This document shows, in pieces, positions 8,868-18,800 of a DNA stretch of 34,720 nucleotides. A program made the translations under genes and the position numbers. This DNA comes from Candidatus Thalassarchaeaceae archaeon (GTDB lineage: Archaea; Thermoplasmatota; Poseidoniia; Poseidoniales; Thalassarchaeaceae), in the NCBI GenBank assembly GCA_030747395.1, contig JASLKT010000011.1, positions 1 to 34,720 on the forward strand, given 5' to 3'. The notes beneath the pieces are model-generated. The model was not told the origin of the DNA, ran no database searches, and saw nothing but the letters and a program-made list of their open reading frames with translations. The stretch's first letter is position 1. The number at the start of each line of letters is the position of its first letter.

Positions 8868-10043
8868 TTGAAGAACCCTCGTTCACCGGGTAGACACTCC
8901 ATGCCGATGCCATTGCAGCCTCCAGCCATCGAGGATTCCGTTGTTACAGCCCGGTATCCATTCCTCCCTCAGGCGAATCCTGCGATTATAGCGCATATGG
9001 AAGCCAATCAGGTAGATTTGGAGGCATTGGTGGACACTGAATGGCTTGAAGCCGTTCGCGTGCGGGCGCGCGTAAGGCTACTGGAATCGGTGAACTTCAA
9101 GGAAATCGATGCTACAACCTCTGTCGATATTCATACACCATACGGACAGATGGTTGAATGTCTATCATTCCTTTACGCAATGGTCACTGTGTGTGCATCC
9201 TTTGATGAACGATTGTTGGGGCGTTGGGCAGAAGGTGAAGCGAGTCGGGCTGATCATTTGTGGGGCAGTATCGAAACACCTGATTCATTTCAACGACTCG
9301 CAGAGACCTATCTAAGCGGCGTACGCAAAGGTGAAGATGGGAACTGGGAAGTGTCCATGATTGATTTTATCGAGATTTGCCCAAAAATTAGTGGCGCTTA
9401 CTGGCGCTTACCAAATCGTCCGGTTCTGAATGGTTGGGTGACTCTTTCTCCAGACTCTCGAGAGAACAGTCAACAACGTCTTTCTCGACTTCTAAAAGAG
9501 CGTATACGAACGCAACTGATTGATGAATGTCGAGAAAGAATGGAGCGAATGGATGAGGCCTTTGTCGGTCGAATGGCAGAGGAAGTGGGGCGAATTGTGG
9601 GCTTGTTGCAACATCGAGCGAGTACTGAGGTTTCATTCACTTCTGCTGATGAAGAAGATTGGCCACCTTGTATGCGAGAAATTACCACTCAACTAGCCCA
9701 ATCTGTCAACATCAACCATGTGGGGCGTGTATTCCTTGCCAGTATGTCACGTGTCATTGGCCTCACAGTCGATGAGGCGCAAGCGCTTTTCATGAATGCA
9801 CCTGATTATTCCGCTGATACAACGCGCTACCAATTAAATCATGTCTACGAACATGAATACACACCAGCAGGATGTCCGAAATTGCAAATTAACGCTTGTT
9901 GTCCAATCAGTCGTGGGGATGCAAAGTCGAATTTGTGTAGCAGGGAATGGATGGATCACCCCTTGAAATATCTCCGTGCGCGTCAACGTGCCAAACATCG
10001 TGAAGAACAAACGGCGGCGTCTGCATCTTCAGCAGACAAATAG
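8868..10043 (+). CDS. priL: DNA primase large subunit PriL (Fe-S domain)
   Basis: N-terminal ARYPFLPQANPAI; C-terminal DWPPCMREITTQL...NHVGRVFLASMSRVIGLTVDEAQALF...YQLNHVYEHEYTPAGCPKLQINACCP...NLCSREWMDHPLKYL, with conserved cysteines as in PriL 4Fe-4S domains. True start may be the internal ATG at 8901 or 8907. Confidence 0.92.
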   Translation: MKNPRSPGRHSMPMPLQPPAIEDSVVTARYPFLPQANPAIIAHMEANQVDLEALVDTEWLEAVRVRARVRLLESVNFKEIDATTSVDIHTPYGQMVECLSFLYAMVTVCASFDERLLGRWAEGEASRADHLWGSIETPDSFQRLAETYLSGVRKGEDGNWEVSMIDFIEICPKISGAYWRLPNRPVLNGWVTLSPDSRENSQQRLSRLLKERIRTQLIDECRERMERMDEAFVGRMAEEVGRIVGLLQHRASTEVSFTSADEEDWPPCMREITTQLAQSVNINHVGRVFLASMSRVIGLTVDEAQALFMNAPDYSADTTRYQLNHVYEHEYTPAGCPKLQINACCPISRGDAKSNLCSREWMDHPLKYLRARQRAKHREEQTAASASSADK

Positions 10044-10046
10044 AAT

Positions 10047-11162
10047 TCAAACGCCCCAATAGCGGCCAGTGTCTTGCTTTGATTCCCAAGAACGCACGCC
10101 CGTTCGAACTGCCCAGAAGATAAACAAAGCAAGGAGAGTTTGCCCCCAATCGTTCATGATGGTGGTTACGTCATACTCGTATCCACCTCCGTCTGTAATT
10201 CGAATCGCTACTTCTAGAGCAGCCGTTGCCATCGTCCACAATACAGCACCAAATGCGATAATCAATACCGAACGGCTGCTGAAATGGCCTTTCTTCCAAC
10301 GCAAAACCATGAGTGATAAAGCGAAAGAAAGGGCTCCAAGAACAATCCAAGTTAGGGATTTCTGTAGCACTGTTAATCCCATCAAAATATTACCACCGCC
10401 ACCATCCACTTGGAATTCAGCATACGTGTCGTACCCCTCTACAACAGCGAGTAAAATCGCGACACCGGTCACAGCCCACAACAATGAGGACAGGATGGCT
10501 GCATCTGCGGATTCGCGCATATCGCGCATCAATCGGTCCAAGCGATCTTCAGCACCAAGGCCCTTGAATAAGAGATATACACCAACCAAAAGAGGCATTG
10601 AGCCAATGAGGGCGCTACCATTTGGTAGAATCATTCCAAGGCCCAGAATTATCATGAAGACTGCGATTGGCACGAGGAGTCTTGCTCGCCAGCGCGGGTC
10701 TTCGATCGCTTTTGCGATGTAGTAGTATGTCCCTTCGATACCTTTCGATTGACGCACAATAATTTTCTCAACATGATCGATTGAAAGTCGGCTAGAGAGG
10801 ATTGGCAACACCGATTCATCTTCCATTCCGTCGGTGACCAAAACACCACGATCGGGCTGGAATTCTGAAATGACATCCTCAAGTTGCTGTGCGATGTTTC
10901 GGTCGGACTTGATGCCAACTCGCTCATCTCCAGTTAGAATGGCAATCTCAACAGCATCATTGGGTTCAGCGCTCTCTGCCAAGAGGTCGTGCTGATGCAA
11001 TGCACCCAGAATGGCATTTGTATCACTCTCTTCTGGATCCGCAATGCCCAGGCGAAGGGCCGCAGTGAGTACTTGACGACGACCAACAACGCTTCCGCGT
11101 ATGCCTGCTTTGACCCCCAAATCGTTGTCACGATCAACGGTGATAACCAAAGTTCGAACCAT
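10047..11162 (-). CDS. DUF373 family membrane protein
   Basis: MVRTLVITVDRDNDLGVKAGIRGSVVGRRQVLTAALRLGIADPEESDTNAILGALHQHD...VLVTDGMEDESVLPILSSR...IIVRQSKGIEGTYYYIAKAIEDP followed by several TM helices; typical archaeal DUF373 pattern. Confidence 0.87.
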   Translation of the reverse strand: MVRTLVITVDRDNDLGVKAGIRGSVVGRRQVLTAALRLGIADPEESDTNAILGALHQHDLLAESAEPNDAVEIAILTGDERVGIKSDRNIAQQLEDVISEFQPDRGVLVTDGMEDESVLPILSSRLSIDHVEKIIVRQSKGIEGTYYYIAKAIEDPRWRARLLVPIAVFMIILGLGMILPNGSALIGSMPLLVGVYLLFKGLGAEDRLDRLMRDMRESADAAILSSLLWAVTGVAILLAVVEGYDTYAEFQVDGGGGNILMGLTVLQKSLTWIVLGALSFALSLMVLRWKKGHFSSRSVLIIAFGAVLWTMATAALEVAIRITDGGGYEYDVTTIMNDWGQTLLALFIFWAVRTGVRSWESKQDTGRYWGV

Positions 11163-11175
11163 CTAGTGTGCCTCC

Positions 11176-11196
11176 CGCACCCCTAAGGGGGGTGCG
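11176..11196. other. Intergenic hairpin CGCACCCC-TAAGG-GGGGTGCG
   Basis: 8-bp perfect stem read directly, between the stop of the Zn-ribbon gene (11231) and the start of the DUF373 gene (11162). Confidence 0.6.
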
Positions 11197-11230
11197 AGTG
11201 TGTTTTCAATTGTTGGATAAATTGCCACAA

Positions 11231-11662
11231 TTAAGACGTAAATGTGGATTCAGCCAAACAACTGGGGCATGTGACTTTGATTGGGCGGGTTGATGGGATG
11301 CCCAATGCGGAGTTGCACAAAGGGCACATGACAGCCTGTTCAATCTGTGATTGACGGGCTCTTCCTTCCCTACTTGGATCATATGTCGGGCGATATTTTG
11401 ATGCATCTTGAATGTAGTTTGCTGTTTGACCAGATGGGGCACTGGGGGCCGATTCTGGTGCTGAAAATGTAGAGGGGAGTGCCCCCCCACTCTTCCAAGC
11501 ATTAAATTGAGATTCAACTTCTGCGGCACTCATTCTGTGATCCCTTCCGATTCGATCGTATGCAAGCATTCGATCATAATCATCCATGGCGTCGAGTTTC
11601 GCCAATACGTCCGCTGGTAGCATGTCTCTCAGATGACTTCGATTGGTAATTCGTATTAGCAA
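11231..11662 (-). CDS. Small protein with C-terminal zinc ribbon, function unknown
   Basis: 143-aa ORF ending VMCPLCNSALGIPSTRPIKVTCPSCLAESTFTS (CPLC...CPSC). Start may be the internal ATG near 11623. Confidence 0.75.
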   Translation of the reverse strand: MLIRITNRSHLRDMLPADVLAKLDAMDDYDRMLAYDRIGRDHRMSAAEVESQFNAWKSGGALPSTFSAPESAPSAPSGQTANYIQDASKYRPTYDPSREGRARQSQIEQAVMCPLCNSALGIPSTRPIKVTCPSCLAESTFTS

Positions 11663-11701
11663 TTTTCACTGATTGCTCTCTGAATATCACTCAAAATGGA
11701 G

Positions 11702-13372
11702 TTATGGGATAAGGTGAGGAGTTAGAATATCGAGTAATTGACCCATCAACTGCTCTCCATCGACATCAATTCCTCTTGCAAATCGAATTGAGATTGATGT
11801 TTTGGCTTCAGTTCCCGAATTTCGGACCGCAATTGAGATTGGCAATTCATCAATTACTCCTTCCAGCAATAACAACGCTGGTTCTCCCGCGACGTTGATG
11901 CGAGAAAGTGAGGAATTACACCAATCCTCTGCTGTTGATTGAACCAATTGAGAAAGCTCATTCTCGCCGGTCCAACGCTCTCTGACGCTCGGACGAATTG
12001 AACTGCGCTTTTTCCAGCCACATTGGAAGGCGGGAGGGGTCCCTTCTTTGCAAAGTGCTGCTCTTGCGAGAAGGGCTGCGAGAAGGGTGGCGGCACCATC
12101 ACCAACCAGTGCCCATCTATCGTTGGCATTGGGTACGGGTGCCGGCATCACCAAATGGCCTGAATCTTCAGTTCCAATGACTTTGGGAACATCAGATGAT
12201 CCGAACCATCTCAACTCTGACTCTGGCCACAATGCAGCAGACAACCAGCGGTCACCGACTGCGGTAGTTATCGATTCATGTTCACCCAACCGCGATAAGT
12301 CTGCAGTTAACCCAAGATCGCTTTCTATACTGGCTGCCATTTTCCATGTCTCTGAATGTGTACGTATTGCTGCACGCATTATCTCATCACACATTCGATC
12401 GCCATCGACAATTTGCAATCCGTCTGAGGTTGATTCAATCAACAAACAACGATCACCGTCTCCATCCAGTGCGGCCCCAACAATTTGTCCAGGTGCCCAA
12501 GGAGGTGTGCCATCATTATCTTCCAACCGCTGTGTAATACTCCACAATAGACGGTGGGATGGTGGGTCCATGAGGAGTTGTTCAATCGACCATTGAGCTG
12601 TAGGTGAAAAATCGCCAGCCCCGCAATCTTGGTTAATTGGATCTAATCGACTGCTGACCTCAATCGTCTCTAATCCGCGACGTGTTAGGCCGTCTGCCAA
12701 CCATTCAGTTCCAGCACCACCTGAGCAATCTAGTAGCAAACCTTGCATTGGAACAACATCATTCCAATTCACGGTTGCAAATTCCACACCCATCAGTGTC
12801 TCTAATGATTGTAAACGATTTTTCAGGGCGCCACGATAAAGACTCAAGCCATCAATTTCATCCAGTGATACCACTGTTTCTTGTGGGGCGGCCAATCCAC
12901 CATCTGCCAATTGCCAAGCGAGTTCCGATATTCGATCTTCGACTTCTGGCATCGACTTGTAACCTTCCGAATCAAAGAGTTTCACTCCTGAATCGGTTGC
13001 AGGATTGTGACTAGCTGTCACCATCATTCCCGCATCTGCAGCACTTGAAAGAACTGCGTTGTGTAGTCCAGGGGTGGGTAGTTCCCCGACCCTGAGTGTG
13101 CGACATCCCGCTGCACCCAATCCGGATTCCAACGCATCGACGAGGGTCGCATTTCCATCACGCCGATCCCAGCCGAGAATGACCAAGGGGGATTCGCCAA
13201 CATCGTCCACCAGAAACAAACCGGTTGCTTCTCCGATAATCCGCATCGAACGATTGCTGAGAAGTCGTTGCCCAATCAACGCGTTGAGTACCGCTTCATC
13301 ATCTCCATCAATATTCAGATTATCTATTCGCCCGCGAATGCCGTCCGTACCGTGCAGTCGAGGTCGTGTCAT
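11702..13372 (-). CDS. glmM: Phosphohexomutase (phosphoglucosamine/phosphomannomutase family)
   Basis: RLHGTDGIRG, VTASHNPATDSGVKLF, ALDGDGDRCLLIE, GTEDSGHLVMP, AVRNSGTEAKTSISIR; all four alpha-D-phosphohexomutase motifs. Substrate not assignable from sequence alone. Confidence 0.9.
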   Translation of the reverse strand: MTRPRLHGTDGIRGRIDNLNIDGDDEAVLNALIGQRLLSNRSMRIIGEATGLFLVDDVGESPLVILGWDRRDGNATLVDALESGLGAAGCRTLRVGELPTPGLHNAVLSSAADAGMMVTASHNPATDSGVKLFDSEGYKSMPEVEDRISELAWQLADGGLAAPQETVVSLDEIDGLSLYRGALKNRLQSLETLMGVEFATVNWNDVVPMQGLLLDCSGGAGTEWLADGLTRRGLETIEVSSRLDPINQDCGAGDFSPTAQWSIEQLLMDPPSHRLLWSITQRLEDNDGTPPWAPGQIVGAALDGDGDRCLLIESTSDGLQIVDGDRMCDEIMRAAIRTHSETWKMAASIESDLGLTADLSRLGEHESITTAVGDRWLSAALWPESELRWFGSSDVPKVIGTEDSGHLVMPAPVPNANDRWALVGDGAATLLAALLARAALCKEGTPPAFQCGWKKRSSIRPSVRERWTGENELSQLVQSTAEDWCNSSLSRINVAGEPALLLLEGVIDELPISIAVRNSGTEAKTSISIRFARGIDVDGEQLMGQLLDILTPHLIP

Positions 13373-13376
13373 TGAA

Positions 13377-14054
13377 TCACTCTCGAATTACACTGCCAGT
13401 TGGGTGGCCACCACTCACCGTCACATTCGGCCATACATTGCTTTCGGGACCCAATACGGTCCCTGGATTACAGACCGCATTGCAACCGATTTGGACACCT
13501 TCTCCAAGAATTGCACCAAATTTTCGCAACCCGGTATCGATGCCAAGATTGTGAATTCGAATTTGCCTCCCATCATTTCGTAAATTGGATAATTTACAAC
13601 CAGCACCCAGATTGACGCCTCGACCTAAAATCGAATCCCCAACATAATTGAAATGAGGTGCTTTCGCCCCTGGAAGCAACAAACTGTGTTTGATTTCAGT
13701 AGCATGGCCAACCACCGCACCGCGGCAAATCCAAGAGTGGCTTCGAACATAGGCACCATGCCGAACTTCACCGGCAATGTAGGATGGCCCTTCGATGTGT
13801 GAACTCGGACCAATGAGCGAACCATTGATGATATGAACAGGACCTTTGGATTCATCAATGGTCACAGAAGGGTGCAATCCTCTACGGTTGGAACCCAACC
13901 CTTGGAGAAGAAATTCAAGTTGATTTGCCAACCCATTTGGATTTGATTTGTCAAGTAAAATCCAAACCGGTTCTTTCTCAGGCATCCTCAAGCCCGTCAC
14001 CTTTCCACCTGATTCGCTGAGGGATGGGAACAGCGCAGCCGCAGTGACGTCCAT
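13377..14054 (-). CDS. Hexapeptide-repeat (left-handed beta-helix) acyltransferase, GlmU C-terminal-domain-like
   Basis: IINGSLIGPSSHIEGPSYIAGEVRHGAYVRSHSWICRGAVVGHATEIKHSLLLPGAKAPHFNYVGDSILGRGVNLGAGCKLSNLRNDG...GAILGEGVQIGCNAVCNPGTVLGPESNVWPNVTVSG. Track start at 14066 is GTG; ATG at 14054. Confidence 0.85.
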   Translation of the reverse strand: MDVTAAALFPSLSESGGKVTGLRMPEKEPVWILLDKSNPNGLANQLEFLLQGLGSNRRGLHPSVTIDESKGPVHIINGSLIGPSSHIEGPSYIAGEVRHGAYVRSHSWICRGAVVGHATEIKHSLLLPGAKAPHFNYVGDSILGRGVNLGAGCKLSNLRNDGRQIRIHNLGIDTGLRKFGAILGEGVQIGCNAVCNPGTVLGPESNVWPNVTVSGGHPTGSVIRE

Positions 14055-14056
14055 CA

Positions 14057-14076
14057 GAGGTCCCACTAGGGGCCTC
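14057..14076. other. Imperfect hairpin GAGGTCCC-ACTA-GGGGCCTC
   Basis: 7 Watson-Crick pairs plus one wobble/mismatch, between the pckA stop (14103) and the acyltransferase start. Confidence 0.45.
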
Positions 14077-14102
14077 GTCTAAGGTTTTCCAGCCATTGGG
14101 GC

Positions 14103-15731
14103 TCAAGAGAGCGGCTTCGGGGCCGCATCGAGGACTTCCTGACTGGTTCCTCTCTCAAATTGAACGAAATTTTCGCCAAACATTTCCGCAAGATGATCAG
14201 CGGCTGAATCGTAGTCTGCACCAACACCCCATGTATCACGTGGATTGAGTATTTCTTCTGGGACGTCTTCACAGGCTTGAGGGATTTCGAACCCAAAGCG
14301 GGGGTCGACAACAAATTCGGCATTATTCAAACTTCCATTTAAGGCTGCATTGAGTAAGGCCCTAGTCCACTTGATCCGAATCCTCTTACTCTTGCCATAT
14401 CCACCACTGACCCACCCTGTATTGAGAAGCCAGCAACGCGCACCATGTTTTGCCATTTTAGCAGCGAGCAAATCTGCGTAAACACTGGGGTGACGTGGCA
14501 TGAAAGGCGCTCCAAAACATGCTGAGAAGGTTGCCTGTGGCTCTTTGATACCCACTTCCGTCCCTGCGACCTTCGCCGTATATCCAGATATGAAGTGATA
14601 AGCGGCCTGAGCAGGATTCAATCGGCTGATTGGGGGTAACACACCGAATGCATCACATGTCAGGAACACCACATTTTGGGGGTGTCCGGCCATTGAATCC
14701 TCTGTTCGATTTTCAATGAATTCGATTGGGTAGGAACCCCGGGTGTTTGCGGTCAATGAATCATCTGCAAAATCGGGCACACCTTCACTATCGATCACGA
14801 TGTTTTCCAAGATGGAGCCAGGCATACGTGTCGTCGCGAAGATTGCTGGTTCTTCCTCTTCTGAAAGATCAATTAATTTGGCATAACAGCCGCCTTCAAA
14901 ATTGAAGATGCCTTTTGCAGACCACCCATGTTCGTCGTCACCAACCAGCGCTCGTTTTGGGTCCGCTGAAAGGGTTGTTTTTCCTGTTCCGGACAATCCA
15001 AAGAAAACAGCGGTATTGTCACCAGTGGTATTGGATGAACAATGCATAGGTAAGTGTCCTCTGCCCGGGAGAAGGTGGTTCATGATTGAGAAAATGGATT
15101 TCTTGATTTCACCGGCATAACGAGTCCCGCCGATGATGACTGTTTTTTCTTCAAAAGAAATCATCACGAAAACATGAGAATTGGTTCCATCAATTTCGGG
15201 GTCTGCATGGAAATGTGGAGCATGGAGAATTGTGAATTCAGGAACATGCGAATCAATTTCGTCAATGGAGGGGCGCAGGAACATATTGCGAGCGAAGGCT
15301 GAGTGCCATGCATTTTCGGTTACAACTCGTATTGCCAATCGCTCATCAGCATCAGCACCACAATGCAAATCTTGCACGAAAAGTTCAGTTCTAGACGAAA
15401 GATAATCTCGAACTTTAGCACTTAATTTCTGAAAAATTTCAGGCGTGGTTGGGACGTTTACATCGCCCCACCAAATATCGCCTGTCAGAGGATTGTTTTC
15501 ATCTCCAGCCTTTACCACGAATTTATCATTGGGTGAACGTCCAGTTCTCTCTCCAGTTTCGGCCATTAATACCCCATGTGCCGTAAGAGTCCCTTCCCCC
15601 CTTCGTAGAGCTGCATCGTACAATGCCTGCCACTCTAAATTCCAATGAACTTGACCGTTTGGGTTGAGTCCATGATAATCGATAGCATGGTCCCCTTGGC
15701 GGCCAGCGGTACCGATGACCGATAGGGCCAT
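14103..15731 (-). CDS. pckA: Phosphoenolpyruvate carboxykinase (ATP)
   Basis: GRSPNDKFVV, GGTRYAGEIKKSIFSIMNHLLP, MHCSSNTTGDNTAVFFGLSGTGKTTLSADP (kinase-1a P-loop), LVGDDEHGWSAKGIFNFEGGCYAKLIDLS, WLLNTGWVSGGYG. Start placed at the internal ATG at 15731 (MALSVIGTAG). Confidence 0.96.
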   Translation of the reverse strand: MALSVIGTAGRQGDHAIDYHGLNPNGQVHWNLEWQALYDAALRRGEGTLTAHGVLMAETGERTGRSPNDKFVVKAGDENNPLTGDIWWGDVNVPTTPEIFQKLSAKVRDYLSSRTELFVQDLHCGADADERLAIRVVTENAWHSAFARNMFLRPSIDEIDSHVPEFTILHAPHFHADPEIDGTNSHVFVMISFEEKTVIIGGTRYAGEIKKSIFSIMNHLLPGRGHLPMHCSSNTTGDNTAVFFGLSGTGKTTLSADPKRALVGDDEHGWSAKGIFNFEGGCYAKLIDLSEEEEPAIFATTRMPGSILENIVIDSEGVPDFADDSLTANTRGSYPIEFIENRTEDSMAGHPQNVVFLTCDAFGVLPPISRLNPAQAAYHFISGYTAKVAGTEVGIKEPQATFSACFGAPFMPRHPSVYADLLAAKMAKHGARCWLLNTGWVSGGYGKSKRIRIKWTRALLNAALNGSLNNAEFVVDPRFGFEIPQACEDVPEEILNPRDTWGVGADYDSAADHLAEMFGENFVQFERGTSQEVLDAAPKPLS

Positions 15732-15753
15732 GCCGAGCGCGCCTCGCTGGACC

Positions 15754-15759
15754 CTTATA
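15754..15759 (-). promoter_or_regulatory. Candidate TATA box for pckA (TATAAG on the minus strand)
   Basis: TATAAG about 22 nt upstream of the chosen ATG, a spacing compatible with a leaderless archaeal transcript. Motif inspection only. Confidence 0.4.
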
Positions 15760-15787
15760 GTGCATTTCGGCGAGCAACAACACCATT

Positions 15788-15804
15788 CGGCCCCCTTGGG
15801 GCCG
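15788..15804. other. Hairpin CGGCCCC-CTT-GGGGCCG between divergent pckA and the 1352-aa membrane protein gene
   Basis: 7-bp perfect stem with a 3-nt loop read directly. Confidence 0.6.
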
Positions 15805-15873
15805 TATTCAAACACAATAAATTCCGTTCCATAGCGGGGCGACGCTTATGCGACGAATGGGCTGCTTCGTTGT

Positions 15874-18800
15874 ATGGCGGAGGATGAGGAGGAGGAAACT
15901 GAGGCTTCCTCCGAAGACCGAATTCTCGATTCGAGGGCTTTCCAAATGGGGGGCGGAATCGACCTTGATGCATTCATGACGCCTGATGATTTGACTACTG
16001 CGAAACGCCCAGCATTGCCAGGGGGTTCGCCAACAGATGCCACTGCGGGAGAGGGGCCTGATGCCGGGCAGAGTAATGCAATTGAAATCGATGATGCTGT
16101 TGGCGAAATCTTTGAGGTGTTTGATCAAGATTCTGGCCCAAGACCAGGCGACATTCTCTCAGATGGGACTGTCTATGAAACACCCGAATTGGATACGATT
16201 ACAGAGATTGCTGTAGAGGGTGAACGACGATTGCATTGGGCCCTGATGGTCACAATGATCCTTGTTTACAGCCTGATTGGTTGGCTTGTAGCTACTGCTT
16301 TAGATCCTATGATGGCGACTGCCGGATTGATTGGATTGGCTACTTTGGGATTCATCCTTGGAGAACGCTGGGTTCCAGACAAGGGCATGCATATTCTTGG
16401 AGTCACATGGGTCATCATCTCAATGAAACTCCTCTATGGCCTTGCAATCGATGCTCATCACTGGGGTTGGATTGACACGCAGCAACTCGGTGGTTCTTTG
16501 ATTGCGCTTGTCGGAGTCAACATACTGGTCGGTTATCGTCACAAGCACGATGCGATTATGGCTCAAGCGACTTTGGTATCTCTCGCATTAGCATCAGCAG
16601 CAGGTTCCGTGGGTGGAGAACTTGGTGTCGCTGTGATGATTTTGTTCGCAACCATGCTCCTACACGGTTTGGCTTATCATCGTCAAAGCGGTAATTTGGC
16701 CTCACTAGGGATTGCCGCTAGTCATCTCTGGATTGGCCTTCATGCCATCCAATCAGAACCACTCTCGCTTGGGGCGTTGGAAATATTGCCACTGGCTGAT
16801 CCAATGCCTCTGTTCCTTCTCGCACTAGCTGTCACCTGCATCAACGGCTCAATGGCAGCTCGCTTCTCGCGAGCGGATAACTGGTTCAGCAAAGGAATTG
16901 CAATCAGTGGCCTGGGTAAACCCGGATTGTGGGGGGTCTCTGTTGGCCTCGGTATGATTGGAGGATTGCTTCTACTGGCCAGTGGCCGAGATGCGACGGG
17001 ATACTCACTAGGAATTCTGCTCTCTCTACTCGCTGTGTATGGTGGTTCCTATCTCGTTGTTCGAGGTGTCGATGCAATGGAGGTCCTGAAACCATTGCTC
17101 ACCTCATTGCCAATTCTGTTGATTGTTCTCATCGGTCTTGAATTGGATCTCGCCGGGAACTTGCCTGTATCTGGATATGAGGCCTTTGCGGTACTCTCTG
17201 CAATCGTCACAATTACAATGCTACTACAGCACCAATCCAATGTCACTGATCGTGTCCTTTGGCTCGGTAGTTTAGTCCTCATCCTATTACTGACAATTCT
17301 CATCCCTGCAGAATCTGCGACCGAAGGTGGCGACGAAGGATTGTATCTCCTCATCGGATTAACCGTGGTTCATTTGGCCACCGGTGCGTTGGCATTGAAG
17401 CGTGTATCCCCTAGCATCGCAGGTGCTACAGTGTTGGCTCCGTGGTTGTGGATGTTTGTTCACGCTTTGTGGACTTCTTCATTGGAGTCATTTTCCGAAG
17501 CCAGAGATATCGATGTCGATTTACTGATTGTTCTTGAGCCGAAATTTGTCGCCTTGTATCTTACAATCGCTGCGTTGATTCAATATCCCATCAATCTCAA
17601 ATTAGGAGATACTGGAGTTAATCTTGCAGGCAAGTTGATTGGAGCAACAGAATTGAGTTCGCGTTTGCGAGATTCTGGTTTGATGCGATTATGGAATCTT
17701 GGACTGCTCTCTGGCTTGGCTGTCTGGTTGATGTTCGTCGAAGGAAGGGACGATATTGGTTGGTATTCACTGCTTGGAATTACAGCGTTGGCTACCGTAC
17801 ATATTGTTGCTGAAGCACAAGGTAGACACCAAGGAAACCCACGAACTATTCTGCTCTGTCTCGCATTGACTTTCGCAGTATTGCAATGGAATTTCGGTGG
17901 GGATGCCTTCTGGATGATATTGCTGACGGGTGCTTCCGTTGCCATTTTATTGACAAGAGGAGAGGGTGGGCCGACCTCTCAAATGTTGAGTTTAACGATG
18001 GGGTTACTCACACTACAAATTGTGTTATTTGGATTGGATCATAGTCGTCCATTCCCACTACTTGATCCCGAACCATTGGACCGAATGCAAACCGGTTTCG
18101 TGATGCTCATTGCCGCAGGTAGTATCCTTGCAATCTATCTTCCAAGGGCTCGTAAATTGGAGAAATTATTGCCGCCAGCAATTGCTGTTGTTTGTTTGTT
18201 GAGTATCCAAATTTGGGCTGCCTCTGCAGAAGGTATGCACATTTCCCAGTCATTCCTAGCAATCGCTACATTCGTCGGGTCTGCACTCTATTTGGCAGCC
18301 ACTGGTGAACTGAGGATGGAACTCAAACAAGTTGGGAAGCGTGATGCGCGATTGGCCGAAATGCAACACAGACAAGCGTTGGCCGCTGCTCTCGAAAAAG
18401 GGCAACTATCGGGAATTACAGATTCCGAGCCTAAGCTACTGACTGATGGGGTTTCAGCAACATCTGCCATGACTGTTCTTGGAGATGAAGAGAAACCTCT
18501 CGATCTATCCCATGGAGGGAATTTGTTTCACTTTGCGGATGAAGATACTGCAGCTAAAGCAGCATCTGATAATACTGGTGTTCTCGCAAAATCACTTTCG
18601 CAAGCCATCTCACGAGGTGGTATGAAAATGGCTGATGCGGAATTGTATACTCTGATTGACAAGCAGCGCAAACGCCGCCGCAAATCAGGTTCACAATACA
18701 ATTCAGACGAGTTAGATCTCTTGATTGGTGATATTCACCATCGCCCAATCATTGTACTCTCATTCATCGCTGTGACAACCTTTGCAGCATGTTGGATTGC

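Noticed and set aside
10069-10722. 217-aa plus-strand ORF
   Set aside because: Lies fully antisense to the DUF373 gene; composition (Arg/Ser/Pro-rich) looks like reverse-strand translation and there is no recognisable domain.
11206-11529. 107-aa minus-strand ORF
   Set aside because: Alternative frame of the Zn-ribbon gene region; the 11231-11662 frame contains the CxxC pairs and fits better.
12048-12596. 182-aa plus-strand ORF
   Set aside because: Antisense to the well-supported phosphohexomutase gene; no domain features.
13059-13583. 174-aa plus-strand ORF
   Set aside because: Antisense across the junction of the phosphohexomutase and acyltransferase genes; no independent support.
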